A stretch of 64,000 nucleotides of DNA from Lachnospiraceae bacterium (GTDB lineage: Bacteria; Bacillota; Clostridia; Lachnospirales; Lachnospiraceae). Below the pieces are notes generated by a model, which had not been told where the DNA came from, did no database searches, and worked only from the letters and a program-made list of their open reading frames with translations. This document shows positions 1 through 9,623 of this stretch, piece after piece. The translations under genes were made by a program, and so were the position numbers. The stretch is taken from contig CAAGLJ010000071.1 of the NCBI GenBank assembly GCA_900770785.1, positions 11,638 to 75,637 on the forward strand, in the 5' to 3' direction. Each line of letters opens with the position of its first letter. The stretch's first letter is position 1.

Positions 1-1574
1 ATACTACGGCCCTTCTGGCAGGAGAGATTTCTCAGGAGTCCTATCAGAATATTCAGAGTGGAAACATTTCCAGTACCAACACGTATCAGACTCGTATAAA
101 CGAAGCGAAGCTGAAGGTGGAGAATGCCCAGGCTACAGTGGACAGCCTCACCAGACAGATTGCCATTGCAGGGACTACCAGCAGCTCCCAGGTGGATAAG
201 GAAGCAGAGCTGGAGAAGGCAAAAACAGCTCTGACTAATGCAGAGAGTGGCAGAACAGGTGCAGAAAGTGGCAGGACAAGTGCGGAAGGTAAGCTGAATG
301 ATGCCCAGAACAGGTATGACGCACTGGCTTCGGAAAGTGAATTGACGACTGCCAAGAATGATAAGCTGAGGGCTGAAGAGGAGAAGAAAACAGCATATGA
401 GCAGAAAAGAGCTGATTTTCAGACGGAAATAAACAATGAATTAAGCAGTTTGGGAAAAGATACGATAACGGTGGAGGATTTTTCCACTAAAAACAACTGG
501 AAAGAATATCTGGGAACACTGAGTAAAATTATTGAAGAGATAAAAAGTAATGGTGGAAATGACAGCTCTGATTTGTTAGTTGCTTTACAAAAGGCCTATG
601 AGGAATATCTGGCGGCAAAGGAGGAGCGGGAAGCGGCAGAACGTACGTTGAGCGAAAAGCAATCCCTGGCCAGCCAGATTTCAGAACTTAGATCTGCATA
701 TAATGACGCTGCCAACAATTATAACAATGCAGTCAACCGTTATAATGAATGTAAAGCGTTGGTAGAACGTTTGCAGAACGAGATAAACGATGGGACGACC
801 AGCAACAAAAAACAAAAAGCCGACTTGGAACGTGCCAAGGTTGATGCCGATGCTGCTCTGGAACAGGCAAAAAAAGAACTCACCCAGCTGCTTACGGATG
901 TCAGTAAGGAATTGGATTTATCCAATCAGAGTGACCTGATTCGGGCCCAGCAGGAGGAGGTAGCCAAATTGAGGGAAAAGGCTATGGGCAGCACTATTGA
1001 AGCTCCTGTAGCGGGCACCATAAGCAGTATCAGCAAAACGGCAGGAGAAACGACGGCCCCGGAGGAGGCTCTGGCTACGATGCAGCCGGAGGGCAAAGGA
1101 TACACCATGAGCTTTTCGGTAACTAACGACCAGGCACAAAAGGTTTCAGTGGGAGAAAAGGCGGAATTACAGAATGCCTGGTATTATGGGGAGGTTACCG
1201 CAACCCTTACCGGCATCCGTCCGGATACGGAGAATCCGGGACAGAAAAAGCTGCTTTCCTTCAGTGTGGAGGGGGACGTGCAGGCAGGACAGAGCATCAG
1301 TCTGTCCATTGGACAAAAAAATGCCAATTATGATTTGATTGTACCCAACAGTGCAGTCAGAGAAGATAAGAATGGTAAGTTTATTCTTATCGTAGAATCC
1401 AGAAACTCTCCCTTGGGCAACCGGTACATAGCGACCCGGGTGGATGTGGAGGTTCTGGCGACGGATGACTTAAATACAGCAATCAGTGCAGCACTTTATG
1501 GTTATGAGTATGTCATTACCACTGCAACCAAGCCGGTGGAGGCCGGAAAACAGGTAAGATTGGCAGAAAATTAA
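1..1574 (+). CDS. Membrane-fusion / periplasmic-adaptor-like protein (HlyD/MacA type), 5' end outside window
   Basis: The frame is open from the first bases, so the N-terminus lies beyond the left edge; 523 residues are visible. The first ~300 are rich in Ala, Glu, Lys, Gln and Asn with heptad spacing, a long coiled-coil hairpin. Next comes a lipoyl/barrel-like part containing IEAPVAGTISSISKTAGE, which matches the lipoyl half-motif of HlyD/MacA adaptors, and then beta-barrel and membrane-proximal parts. In Gram-positives such adaptors work outside the cell with MacB-type ABC permeases. The next gene starts 19 nt downstream and has a MacB-like extracellular domain, which fits that partnership. 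The cargo is unknown. A 7-codon tandem duplication (240-281) adds one heptad to the coil. The family call is firm; the transport role is inferred. Confidence 0.85.
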   Translation, partial: TTALLAGEISQESYQNIQSGNISSTNTYQTRINEAKLKVENAQATVDSLTRQIAIAGTTSSSQVDKEAELEKAKTALTNAESGRTGAESGRTSAEGKLNDAQNRYDALASESELTTAKNDKLRAEEEKKTAYEQKRADFQTEINNELSSLGKDTITVEDFSTKNNWKEYLGTLSKIIEEIKSNGGNDSSDLLVALQKAYEEYLAAKEEREAAERTLSEKQSLASQISELRSAYNDAANNYNNAVNRYNECKALVERLQNEINDGTTSNKKQKADLERAKVDADAALEQAKKELTQLLTDVSKELDLSNQSDLIRAQQEEVAKLREKAMGSTIEAPVAGTISSISKTAGETTAPEEALATMQPEGKGYTMSFSVTNDQAQKVSVGEKAELQNAWYYGEVTATLTGIRPDTENPGQKKLLSFSVEGDVQAGQSISLSIGQKNANYDLIVPNSAVREDKNGKFILIVESRNSPLGNRYIATRVDVEVLATDDLNTAISAALYGYEYVITTATKPVEAGKQVRLAEN

Positions 1575-1593
1575 TCTTGAGGAGGCAAAACAG

Positions 1594-4500
1594 GTGAAAA
1601 AATTCATACAGCAAATCTCTCCGAAACGGATTGTCCTGGCTGGCATAGCCGTACTTTGTGTGCTTGTTTTTGGACTGATTGCCTTACTGGAGGGGCTGGT
1701 TAAGGATAAGCTCTACGACCAGCAGATGGCCCGGCGCTGGTCAAAGCAAAAGGATGTGGCACAAATCAGCTGTTTTTTTTCCGAAAAGGAGGCTGTCGAA
1801 CCGACCTTTTATATGGGTATAAGAGAAAGTGTGAATAAAGCCCTTCAGGAAGCCTCTATCGGCTCAGAAAATGAAAGGGCAAGGCTGTGGATCGATGCTA
1901 TCAGCCAGCCGGGAAAGATATCCATAGCCAATGGCTCCAAATCGGTGGAGCTGGCAGCCGTTGGTGTAACCGGTGATTTTTTTCAGTTTCATCCCCTGTA
2001 TATGGAAACCGGTTCTTATTTTGGCCCGGACAGTATGATGCAGGATGGCATCATCATCGATGAGGAAACGGCCTGGCAGCTTTTTGGCTCTAATGATGTA
2101 GTGGGAATGGAGGTTATGATTGGCCAGGTCCCTCATATTATTATGGGAGTAACCAGGAAGGAAACTGGGAGAATTGCTGAGGCAGCAGGACTGGATAAAT
2201 CGGTTTGTTACCTTTCTCTGGAAAGCCTTAAGCAGTATGGAACCCTTACCGGAGGCTATTGCTATGAAGCTGTGCTGCCGAATCCGGTAAAAGGCTTTGC
2301 CCTTTTCACTATAACTACGGCGGTAGGAGCAGACAAAAAAGAGATTGAGGTAGTGGAAAACAGCAGTCGCTATGAGCTGCTGCCCATTTGGCAGGTGATA
2401 CAAAGCTTTGGCTTAAGAAGTATGTCCAAGCAGGGCATTGTATACCCTTATTGGGAAAATATAGCTAGAAGTTATGAGGATATTTTTGCACTTACCCTGC
2501 TTGTTAAGGGGCTTTTGCTGGTTTTCCCCTGTATTCAGGGAACCATTGCCGTTGTCTGTCTCTGGAAGAGTGTAAGAGGAAAAGTAAAAGTAAGCTGCGG
2601 CAGATTATCGGATTATCTGTATGATTACGAGGTCAGATATCCAAACCGAAGAAAAAAGCAGCTGGGTCTGGCAGGTGCAGCGGCAGTGCTGATTGTGCTT
2701 ATTGCCGTTTTTAGCGGTCAGGATAAAGAAAAGGTGGCTGTTTCCAACCATCCCATTGATGCCAGTGTGATTTATCGGGAAGAGGACTTTCCGCTGGCAG
2801 GAGGAGCGGACAACATTACCCAATTTGTTTTTGTTGAGGATACACTGTATACAGATGAGTTTTCCTATGGTTCTTCAGGTATGGCTGTGGAAGAGGACGA
2901 GGCAGGAGAAACACAGGAAGGGGCAGAAGAAACGGACGGAAAGGTAAAAACGGAAGAGACGGGTGGATTTGCCCGGATAATTACGGCCTATGATTTAGAG
3001 GGAAACCAGAAAAATCAGATCAGGATTACTCTCCCGGAAAACAGCGGGCCCGGCTCTTTTACTGCTGACAGTAAGGGGAATATCTATTCCCTCCATACCC
3101 TTTATGCCTATGGAGAAGAGGGAGGAGACGGAGGAGACAGGGAAAAAATTTATCTTCAGGGCCATGCTTCTACAGGTGAGGAGCTGTTTAGTGTCTGGCT
3201 GAATGAAAATCAGGCTGAAGACAGCTACTATTATATTAACCGGATGTACTGTGCCGATGACAGCAGGCTGATAATGGAGTCTTCGACAGGAATTGAGATT
3301 TATGATCTGCAGGGAAAGCAGCTGGATAAAATGGCATGGGAAGACGGAGAAGAAAACCGGCTGCTGAAAATCAGGGATGAGAAATTTGTACTGATTACTG
3401 GCAGCGGAGGGAAATTTTATTCCCAATCCCTGGACCTGGACACGGGAGAGAAGGGAGAAAAGCTGGCCCTGCCCTTTAACTATTATTTTTATAATGCTTT
3501 TCCGGGAAAGTACTATGACATATACCTGTCTAATGAAAAGGGGGTTTATGGATTTAACCTGGGCGATGAAGAGGTGACTCCGGTTATGGATTTTCTGGCC
3601 TCCGATTTTTCCAGCTACGGATTCAATCAGTTGGAAATTATCGATGAAAGCACCCTGATGGCCTCCTACTATGGAGAGCAAGGAGGCGGATTGGCCCTGT
3701 TTAAAAAGGTTCCCCAGGGAGAGTACGTTGAAAAGGTGGAGCTTACTTTAGGCTGTTATTATCTGGATTCAGATGTGAAGAAGCAGGTAGTGAAATTTAA
3801 TAAAGAAAGCACCAGCTATCGAATTAAGCTGATAGACTATTCAGAGTATAATACGGAAGAGGACTATACAATAGGCCTGAACCGTTTGAACTCGGATATT
3901 GCTTCCGGGAACGTGCCGGACATCATCCTGCTGCAAGACGGTATGCCCATCGACAGTTATATGGCAAAGGGAGTTTTTGCTGATTACTACGAGTTGATGG
4001 AGGCAGACCCTGAATTTAACAAGGAAGATTATTTAGCCAACATTTTTGAAGCCTATGAGCTGGACGGGAAGCTTTACCAGATGACGCCGGTGTTTTCGAT
4101 AACGACCTTCGTGGGAAAAACAGCCCAGGTGGGAGAGGACTACAGCTGGAGCATGGATGAAGCGTTGGCACTTCGGGATTCTTTGCCGGAAGGAACGAAG
4201 CTGTTTGCGGACATACCACAGGTAGAGTTTCTTCGCCAGTGCCTGTACAACTGTGGAGACGAGTATGTGGATTGGGAGACCGGAGAATGCTATTTTAATA
4301 CGGATAAGTTTCTCCAAATACTGGATTATGCAAAAACTTTGCCAAAAGAATATGTATATGTGGATTACCAGGATTCGACGGCATACCAGGAGATGGAAAT
4401 GCAGTACAGGGAGGGAAGGACCATTCTGTACCAGGGCTTACTGACCTCTTTTAATGACTACGGCTATTGGAAGCATGCGGTCTTTGGAGAAGACATTACT

Positions 4501-4983
4501 ATGGTAGGATTTCCTACAGACACAGAAAACGGTTCCAGCTTTGGCTACCGATTCAATCTGGCTATCAGTGCTCAGAGCGGGAAGCAGCAGGCAGCATGGG
4601 AATTTGTAAAAAGTTTCCTGAGCGAAGAGTATCAGGATGGTTTGGAATACTATTTCCCCATCCGTATCAGCAGTTTGGAAAAAATGGAGAAAAAGGCATG
4701 GGAGAAGCCCTATTATATTGACCAGGAAGGAAACAAGGTGGAGTACGAGAATACCTATTGGATAGGAAATATGGAGATTCCTGCCAGTCCCCTTACAAAA
4801 GAGGAAACCGGGAAAGTAATGGACTTTATCAAAGGTGTAAACCGTTCCAGCAGCTATAATGAAAATATTTTCAACATTGTAATGGAAGAAGCAGCAGTTT
4901 TTTTTGAAGGTGAAAAGTCGGCCCGGGAGGTAGCGGATATCATGCAAAGCAGGGTGAAGATATATATCAATGAAAATCGTTAA
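1594..4983 (+). CDS. Chimeric membrane protein: MacB-like extracellular domain, propeller-like region, solute-binding domain
   Basis: A 1129-residue protein starting at ATG 1594 behind the ribosome site GAGGAGG. Hydrophobic segments lie at about residues 13-35, 296-322 and 356-374. Between the first two is a domain resembling the MacB periplasmic core (for example GVTGDFFQFHPLYMETG and IIIDEETAWQLFG). After the third helix, residues ~385-710 have repeated beta-strand patterns like a propeller, with an acidic linker near 430-455. Residues ~714-1129 resemble family 1 extracellular solute-binding proteins (GNVPDIILLQDG, then an AAWEFVKSFLSEEYQDG helix near the end). There is no lipobox; the helices anchor it. 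The usual four-helix MacB/FtsX permease core and any ATPase are missing. It probably works with the adaptor upstream. Domain calls are from pattern recognition; the combined function is unknown. Confidence 0.75.
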   Translation: MKKFIQQISPKRIVLAGIAVLCVLVFGLIALLEGLVKDKLYDQQMARRWSKQKDVAQISCFFSEKEAVEPTFYMGIRESVNKALQEASIGSENERARLWIDAISQPGKISIANGSKSVELAAVGVTGDFFQFHPLYMETGSYFGPDSMMQDGIIIDEETAWQLFGSNDVVGMEVMIGQVPHIIMGVTRKETGRIAEAAGLDKSVCYLSLESLKQYGTLTGGYCYEAVLPNPVKGFALFTITTAVGADKKEIEVVENSSRYELLPIWQVIQSFGLRSMSKQGIVYPYWENIARSYEDIFALTLLVKGLLLVFPCIQGTIAVVCLWKSVRGKVKVSCGRLSDYLYDYEVRYPNRRKKQLGLAGAAAVLIVLIAVFSGQDKEKVAVSNHPIDASVIYREEDFPLAGGADNITQFVFVEDTLYTDEFSYGSSGMAVEEDEAGETQEGAEETDGKVKTEETGGFARIITAYDLEGNQKNQIRITLPENSGPGSFTADSKGNIYSLHTLYAYGEEGGDGGDREKIYLQGHASTGEELFSVWLNENQAEDSYYYINRMYCADDSRLIMESSTGIEIYDLQGKQLDKMAWEDGEENRLLKIRDEKFVLITGSGGKFYSQSLDLDTGEKGEKLALPFNYYFYNAFPGKYYDIYLSNEKGVYGFNLGDEEVTPVMDFLASDFSSYGFNQLEIIDESTLMASYYGEQGGGLALFKKVPQGEYVEKVELTLGCYYLDSDVKKQVVKFNKESTSYRIKLIDYSEYNTEEDYTIGLNRLNSDIASGNVPDIILLQDGMPIDSYMAKGVFADYYELMEADPEFNKEDYLANIFEAYELDGKLYQMTPVFSITTFVGKTAQVGEDYSWSMDEALALRDSLPEGTKLFADIPQVEFLRQCLYNCGDEYVDWETGECYFNTDKFLQILDYAKTLPKEYVYVDYQDSTAYQEMEMQYREGRTILYQGLLTSFNDYGYWKHAVFGEDITMVGFPTDTENGSSFGYRFNLAISAQSGKQQAAWEFVKSFLSEEYQDGLEYYFPIRISSLEKMEKKAWEKPYYIDQEGNKVEYENTYWIGNMEIPASPLTKEETGKVMDFIKGVNRSSSYNENIFNIVMEEAAVFFEGEKSAREVADIMQSRVKIYINENR

Positions 4984-4989
4984 AGCCGG

Positions 4990-5018
4990 TTGACAAAGTT
5001 TTTTTCTTTCATTATATT
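4990..5018 (+). promoter_or_regulatory. Promoter of the valS T-box transcript
   Basis: TTGACA at 4990-4995 and TATATT at 5013-5018 are separated by 17 bp, a near-consensus housekeeping promoter just after the previous stop codon. Transcription would begin near 5025, immediately before the T-box leader. Confidence 0.8.
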
Positions 5019-5027
5019 TATGAGTAG

Positions 5028-5320
5028 ACAAAGATTGGGACAGGGAGGAGTACAGATTACCCCTTGGCAGAGAGAGAAGTCCACAGGCTGAAAGGCTTCT
5101 TCAGGGAAGGGATGTTGGAAGGTAGCCCTGGAATCGGAAGGCTGAACTTACAGTAGGTCTTTACGGCTCATCACCGTTATCGGATGAAGTTTTTCCATAG
5201 TCCATTTATGGGAAAGCGAAGAGGCCTTCTTTCGTTAAATCAATCAGAAGGTGAACAAAGGTGGTACCGCGTTAATTACGCCCTTTGATCAGGTGAACTG
5301 GTCAAAGGGTGTTTTTTTCG
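5028..5320 (+). promoter_or_regulatory. T-box riboswitch leader of valS
   Basis: The leader has the T-box sequence GGTGGTACCGCG (5260-5271), which pairs with the uncharged tRNA acceptor end, and an AGAGAG-type kink-turn element near 5070. A terminator follows, with stem arms at 5281-5291 and 5298-5309 and a T run at 5311-5317. Uncharged tRNA-Val would stabilise the antiterminator and allow valS transcription. The only GTN triplet in the expected 3' part of stem I is GTA at 5153-5155, a candidate valine specifier; I could not confirm it by folding. T-box identity is certain, the specifier is not. Confidence 0.93.
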
Positions 5321-5389
5321 GTTTGAAACTGCCGGGCAATCTGCCTGAAGGCTGGTAGAGGCCGCAGGCTAAAGAAGGAGATAAATGAA

Positions 5390-8038
5390 ATGAGTAAAGA
5401 ATTAGCAAAAACCTACGATCCTCATGGAATGGAGGACAGACTGTATCAGAAGTGGATGGAAAAAAAATATTTTCATGCTGAAGTGGATCACAGCAAGACC
5501 CCTTTTACCATCGTAATCCCCCCTCCAAATATTACGGGACAGCTGCATATGGGCCATGCTTTGGACAATACCATGCAGGACATTCTTATCCGCTTTAAAA
5601 GAATGCAGGGCTATAATGCACTATGGCAGCCCGGTACTGACCATGCCAGTATCGCCACAGAGGTAAAAATTATTGAAAAATTGAAGGAAGAGGGCATCAG
5701 CAAGGAAGATCTGGGACGAGAGGGCTTCCTGGAAAGAGCCTGGGAGTGGAAAAAGGAGTATGGGGGACGCATTATTGAACAGTTAAAGAAGCTGGGTTCC
5801 TCCTGTGACTGGGACAGAGAGCGCTTTACCATGGATGAAGGCTGTAACGAAGCGGTTACAGAGGTTTTTTGTAAAATGCACGAAAAGGGCTGGATTTACA
5901 AAGGCAGCAGAATCATTAACTGGTGTCCTGTCTGCAACACCTCTATTTCGGACGCAGAGGTAGAGTATGAGGAACAGGAAGGAAAATTCTGGCATATTAA
6001 ATACCCTATTAAGGATACCGATGAATTTCTGGAGTTTGCCACTACCCGTCCGGAAACCATGCTGGGGGATACTGCGGTAGCTGTGAATCCGGCGGATGAA
6101 CGTTATCAGCATTTGATAGGGAAAAGGGTGATGCTTCCCTTCGTGAACCGGGAAATACCTATTGTGGCAGATTCTTATGTGGATATGGAATTTGGTACCG
6201 GTGTGGTAAAAATCACTCCGGCCCATGATCCTAACGATTTTGAGGTGGGAAAACGCCATAATCTGCCGGAAATCAACATTATGAATGATGATGCCACCAT
6301 CAATGAACAGGGTGGAAAGTTTGCGGGAATGGATCGGTATGAGGCAAGAAGGGCCATCGTTAAGGAACTGGAGGAAATGGGGCTGCTGGTTCGTATTGAA
6401 GACCATGTACACAATGTGGGAACCCATGATCGCTGTAAAACCACTATAGAGCCTATGATTAAGCAGCAGTGGTTCGTCAAAATGGAGGAGTTGATCAAGC
6501 CAGCAGTGGAAGCAGTAAAATCCGGGGATATTCAGCTGATTCCGGAAAGAATGAACAAGGTTTATTTTAACTGGACCGACAATATTCGTGACTGGTGTAT
6601 CAGCCGCCAGCTCTGGTGGGGACACCGCATTCCTGCTTATTACTGTGATGAGTGCGGTAAAATTGTAGTGGCTGCTAAGGCACCGGCGTCCTGTCCTGAA
6701 TGTGGCTGCAGGCATTTGACCCAGGACGAGGATACACTGGATACCTGGTTTTCCTCTGCATTATGGCCTTTCTCCACTCTGGGCTGGCCAAAAGAAACGG
6801 AGGACTTAAAGTATTTTTATCCTACGGATGTACTGGTAACCGGCTATGATATCATTTTCTTCTGGGTAATCCGCATGATTTTCTCCGGCTTTGAGCAGAT
6901 GAAGGAGAAACCTTTTAAGACCGTTCTTTTTCATGGACTGGTACGGGATGCCCAGGGAAGAAAAATGTCTAAATCGCTGGGAAATGGTATTGATCCTTTG
7001 GAGATCATTGAGCAATTTGGAGCAGATGCCCTGAGACTTACCCTGATTACCGGAAACGCTCCCGGTAACGATATGCGTTTCTATCATGAAAGAGTGGAGG
7101 CCAGCAGAAACTTTGCCAACAAGGTATGGAATGCCTCCCGGTTCATTATGATGAATATGGAAGGAAAGGCCATTACCGAACCTTCGACAGCGGCTCTGGA
7201 GCCGGCAGATAAATGGATTTTGTCCAAATTGAACCGTCTTATCGGCCAGGTTACCGATAATATGGAAAGCTTCGAGCTGGGCATTGCGGTACAGAAGGTG
7301 TACGACTTTATCTGGGATGAGTTCTGCGACTGGTATATTGAGATGGTTAAGCCCCGTCTTTATAACAGCGACGACACAGACAGTCAGAATAGTGCCCTTT
7401 GGACATTAAAGACGGTGCTTTTGAATGTGCTGAAGCTTCTGCATCCTTACATGCCTTTTGTTACTGAGGAAATTTTCTGTACCCTGCAGAATGAGGAAGA
7501 ATCTATTATGGTAAGCTCCTGGCCTGTACAAAAAGCAGAATGGAATTTTGCAAAAGAGGAAAAGGATATTGAAACCATTAAGGAGGCAGTAAGAGGCATC
7601 CGTAATGTGCGTACAGAAATGAATGTACCACCCAGCAAAAAGGCTCTTGTTTATGTAGTGAGTACCCAAAAGGAGCTTCTTAACGTATTCAGAGAAAGCG
7701 GTCTTTTCTTTGCTTCTTTAGCCTATGCCTCTGAGGTGAAGACTCAGGCCGATAAAGCAGGTATTGCCGATGATGCGGTTTCGGTAGTGATTCCCGGTGC
7801 AGTATGCTATATTCCTTTTGCCCAGCTGGTAGATATCCGTAAGGAAATTGAACGTCTGGAAAAGGAAGAAAAGCGTCTTCAGGGAGAGCTGGCCCGGGTA
7901 AATGGGATGCTGAATAATGAGAAATTTATTTCCAGGGCACCGGCAGCCAAGATTGAGGAAGAAAAGACAAAGCTGTCAAAATATCAGCAGATGATGGATC
8001 AGGTAACGGAGAGGCTGGCACAGCTTAGACAGGCTTAA
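5390..8038 (+). CDS. valS: Valyl-tRNA synthetase
   Basis: An 882-residue class I synthetase that charges tRNA-Val with valine in the cytoplasm. The HIGH-type motif is [15 protein letters not shown] (residues ~44-58) and the KMSKS motif [12 protein letters not shown] is near residue 523. The CP1 editing domain lies between, with [15 protein letters not shown] and [15 protein letters not shown], which removes mischarged threonine. A zinc-ribbon-like cluster (CDECGK and CPECGC) and a C-terminal coiled-coil arm (from about residue 815) are typical of bacterial ValRS. Length is normal for the family. The ATG at 5390 follows AAGGAG with good spacing. It is controlled by the T-box directly upstream. 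Confidence 0.99.
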   Translation: MSKELAKTYDPHGMEDRLYQKWMEKKYFHAEVDHSKTPFTIVIPPPNITGQLHMGHALDNTMQDILIRFKRMQGYNALWQPGTDHASIATEVKIIEKLKEEGISKEDLGREGFLERAWEWKKEYGGRIIEQLKKLGSSCDWDRERFTMDEGCNEAVTEVFCKMHEKGWIYKGSRIINWCPVCNTSISDAEVEYEEQEGKFWHIKYPIKDTDEFLEFATTRPETMLGDTAVAVNPADERYQHLIGKRVMLPFVNREIPIVADSYVDMEFGTGVVKITPAHDPNDFEVGKRHNLPEINIMNDDATINEQGGKFAGMDRYEARRAIVKELEEMGLLVRIEDHVHNVGTHDRCKTTIEPMIKQQWFVKMEELIKPAVEAVKSGDIQLIPERMNKVYFNWTDNIRDWCISRQLWWGHRIPAYYCDECGKIVVAAKAPASCPECGCRHLTQDEDTLDTWFSSALWPFSTLGWPKETEDLKYFYPTDVLVTGYDIIFFWVIRMIFSGFEQMKEKPFKTVLFHGLVRDAQGRKMSKSLGNGIDPLEIIEQFGADALRLTLITGNAPGNDMRFYHERVEASRNFANKVWNASRFIMMNMEGKAITEPSTAALEPADKWILSKLNRLIGQVTDNMESFELGIAVQKVYDFIWDEFCDWYIEMVKPRLYNSDDTDSQNSALWTLKTVLLNVLKLLHPYMPFVTEEIFCTLQNEEESIMVSSWPVQKAEWNFAKEEKDIETIKEAVRGIRNVRTEMNVPPSKKALVYVVSTQKELLNVFRESGLFFASLAYASEVKTQADKAGIADDAVSVVIPGAVCYIPFAQLVDIRKEIERLEKEEKRLQGELARVNGMLNNEKFISRAPAAKIEEEKTKLSKYQQMMDQVTERLAQLRQA

Positions 8039-8092
8039 ACGGCATGAATCGTACAGTAAAACTGGCGGTGCATAGCATAGACAGGAAGGGTA

Positions 8093-9469
8093 ATGACAAA
8101 TAGATTAACCTATAAACAGGCAGAAGAATATATACTATCCATCCCAAAGTTTACGAAAAAGAACATCTGGGAGAAGACCAGAGATTTTTATGAATTTCTG
8201 GGAAAGCCAGGGAAGGGGAGCAAAATAATTCATGTGGCAGGCACCAACGGCAAAGGGTCGGTGTGTGCCTACATGGCTTCCTGTCTGAAGGAAGGTGGAT
8301 ATTCAGTGGGAATGTTCACCTCCCCTCATCTGGTAAGCATGCGGGAGAGAATCCGGCTGAACGGAGAAATGATTTCAGAAAAAGAATTTTTGGAAACCTT
8401 CCATCAGCTTGGGGCTATGCTGGAGACGTATCAAAAAAAAGAATGTGGAGAGGACAATAAAATCCAGTCTGCCAGCAGGCACAGAAAGAAGGAGGCCTAT
8501 CATCCAGCTTTTTTCGAGTGGCTGTTTTTTCTTGCCATGCTGTTTTTTGAAAAGAAATGCCCCCAGGTAATTATTCTGGAAACGGGTCTGGGCGGCAGGC
8601 TGGATGCTACCAACGTAATTGATCCACCGGCAGTCTGTGTGATTACCCGTATTGGCCTGGACCATATGGAATATCTGGGAAATACCTGCGGACAGATTGC
8701 AGGAGAGAAGGCAGGCATTATTAAGCCCGGAAGCCGTGTTATTTATAGCACCATGCGACAGGAAAGTGAGCAGGTCATAGAGCGAAAGGCAGCGGAATGT
8801 GGATGTTCATACAGAAAAATGAAAAAAGAGGAGGAATGGCTCTGGGATTTGGCAGATAAAGGGATTGATTTTTCCTTTTATTCTCGTTATTATGGTTATA
8901 TTCCACTTAACCTGACTTCAAAAGCACTCTATCAGCTGGAAAACGCAGCTTTGGCTCTGGGGGCCTTGGAGGAGGCAGAATTTCGGCTTTCTCCTGAGAT
9001 TTTGCAGGCAGGGGTAAAAAAGTGTAAGTGGGAGGGCAGAATGGAGGAAATTTTGCCCGGTGTTTTTCTGGATGGTGCCCACAATCAGGATGGGATTGAG
9101 GCATTTTTAGAGTCTGTACAGAGGGATGGCTGCCGGGGAAAGCGGTGGCTGTTATTTTCTGTTGTGGCGGATAAAGAATACGAAATAATAAAGAAACAGA
9201 TATTGGAAAAGGGTCTGTTTCATCAGGTATATGTAGCTCCTCTGGAAAATGAACGGAGCCTGACCAGGGCAGAGCTGGAGAATTTATTTGAAGATTGTGG
9301 AGTTTTGGTATTGGACGGTGTTTCCCGGGGCCTGGAAGAGATTCTCAGCCTGAGGGAACAGGAGGATTTGGTATATGTGGCCGGCTCCCTGTATTTAGTG
9401 GGTGAGGTCAAGGCCTATTTCAGCGTGAACAGGGAACGCTGCAGGGCGGCATCATGGAGGATAGAATGA
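8093..9469 (+). CDS. folC: Bifunctional folylpolyglutamate synthase / dihydrofolate synthase
   Basis: A 458-residue Mur-ligase-family enzyme that adds glutamate to folates (and possibly to dihydropteroate) using ATP. The P-loop is GTNGKGSVCAYMAS (residues ~50-63), followed by the folate-site signature MFTSPHLVSMRERIRLNG. LETGLGGRLDATNVI and ITRIGLDHMEYLG complete the ATP/metal site, and FLDGAHNQDG is the ligase C-domain signature. The ATG follows GGAAGG. The gene lies 54 nt after valS and overlaps a 48-residue small protein gene by 4 nt, so the two are probably co-translated. No folate biosynthesis genes are nearby. Confidence 0.96.
   Translation: MTNRLTYKQAEEYILSIPKFTKKNIWEKTRDFYEFLGKPGKGSKIIHVAGTNGKGSVCAYMASCLKEGGYSVGMFTSPHLVSMRERIRLNGEMISEKEFLETFHQLGAMLETYQKKECGEDNKIQSASRHRKKEAYHPAFFEWLFFLAMLFFEKKCPQVIILETGLGGRLDATNVIDPPAVCVITRIGLDHMEYLGNTCGQIAGEKAGIIKPGSRVIYSTMRQESEQVIERKAAECGCSYRKMKKEEEWLWDLADKGIDFSFYSRYYGYIPLNLTSKALYQLENAALALGALEEAEFRLSPEILQAGVKKCKWEGRMEEILPGVFLDGAHNQDGIEAFLESVQRDGCRGKRWLLFSVVADKEYEIIKKQILEKGLFHQVYVAPLENERSLTRAELENLFEDCGVLVLDGVSRGLEEILSLREQEDLVYVAGSLYLVGEVKAYFSVNRERCRAASWRIE
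9438..9465 (+). promoter_or_regulatory. Hairpin-AUG-SD start element before the 48-residue gene
   Basis: Stem GCTGC/GCGGC (9438-9442 with 9446-9450, one G-U pair) is followed by ATC and ATGGAGG. The first ATG (9454) is 12 nt upstream of, and in frame with, the likely start at 9466. The same layout recurs at other genes in the window. Confidence 0.5.
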
Positions 9470-9612
9470 TTAATTTTGAAGAAGAGTTGAAGAAATTTCA
9501 TCTCAGCCTGGAAATAGAGGATGCTGAAGATGCTTTATATAAAAATAATTTGACCGATATTGCGGATTTAGTAGTTGAGATCGTGAAAGAAGTTAAAGAG
9601 GAAAAAGAATAG
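9466..9612 (+). CDS. Small acidic protein, 48 residues, unknown function
   Basis: The start ATG overlaps the folC stop in an ATGA junction and sits 5 nt after a GGAGG ribosome site. The product has 48 residues, very rich in Glu and Lys, beginning MINFEEELKKFHLSLEIED and ending in a charged helix. It is probably one or two amphipathic helices without membrane segments or cysteines. A strong ribosome site and translational coupling to folC support it as a real gene. The TPR gene begins 11 nt downstream, so it bridges folC and that gene in one transcript. I do not recognise the family and assign no function. Confidence 0.7.
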   Translation: MINFEEELKKFHLSLEIEDAEDALYKNNLTDIADLVVEIVKEVKEEKE

Positions 9613-9623
9613 AGGAAACAGAG

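Noticed and set aside
5783..6715. A long - strand frame opposite valS
   Set aside because: It is a complement artefact of a strongly coding gene with no ribosome site, domains or matching neighbours.
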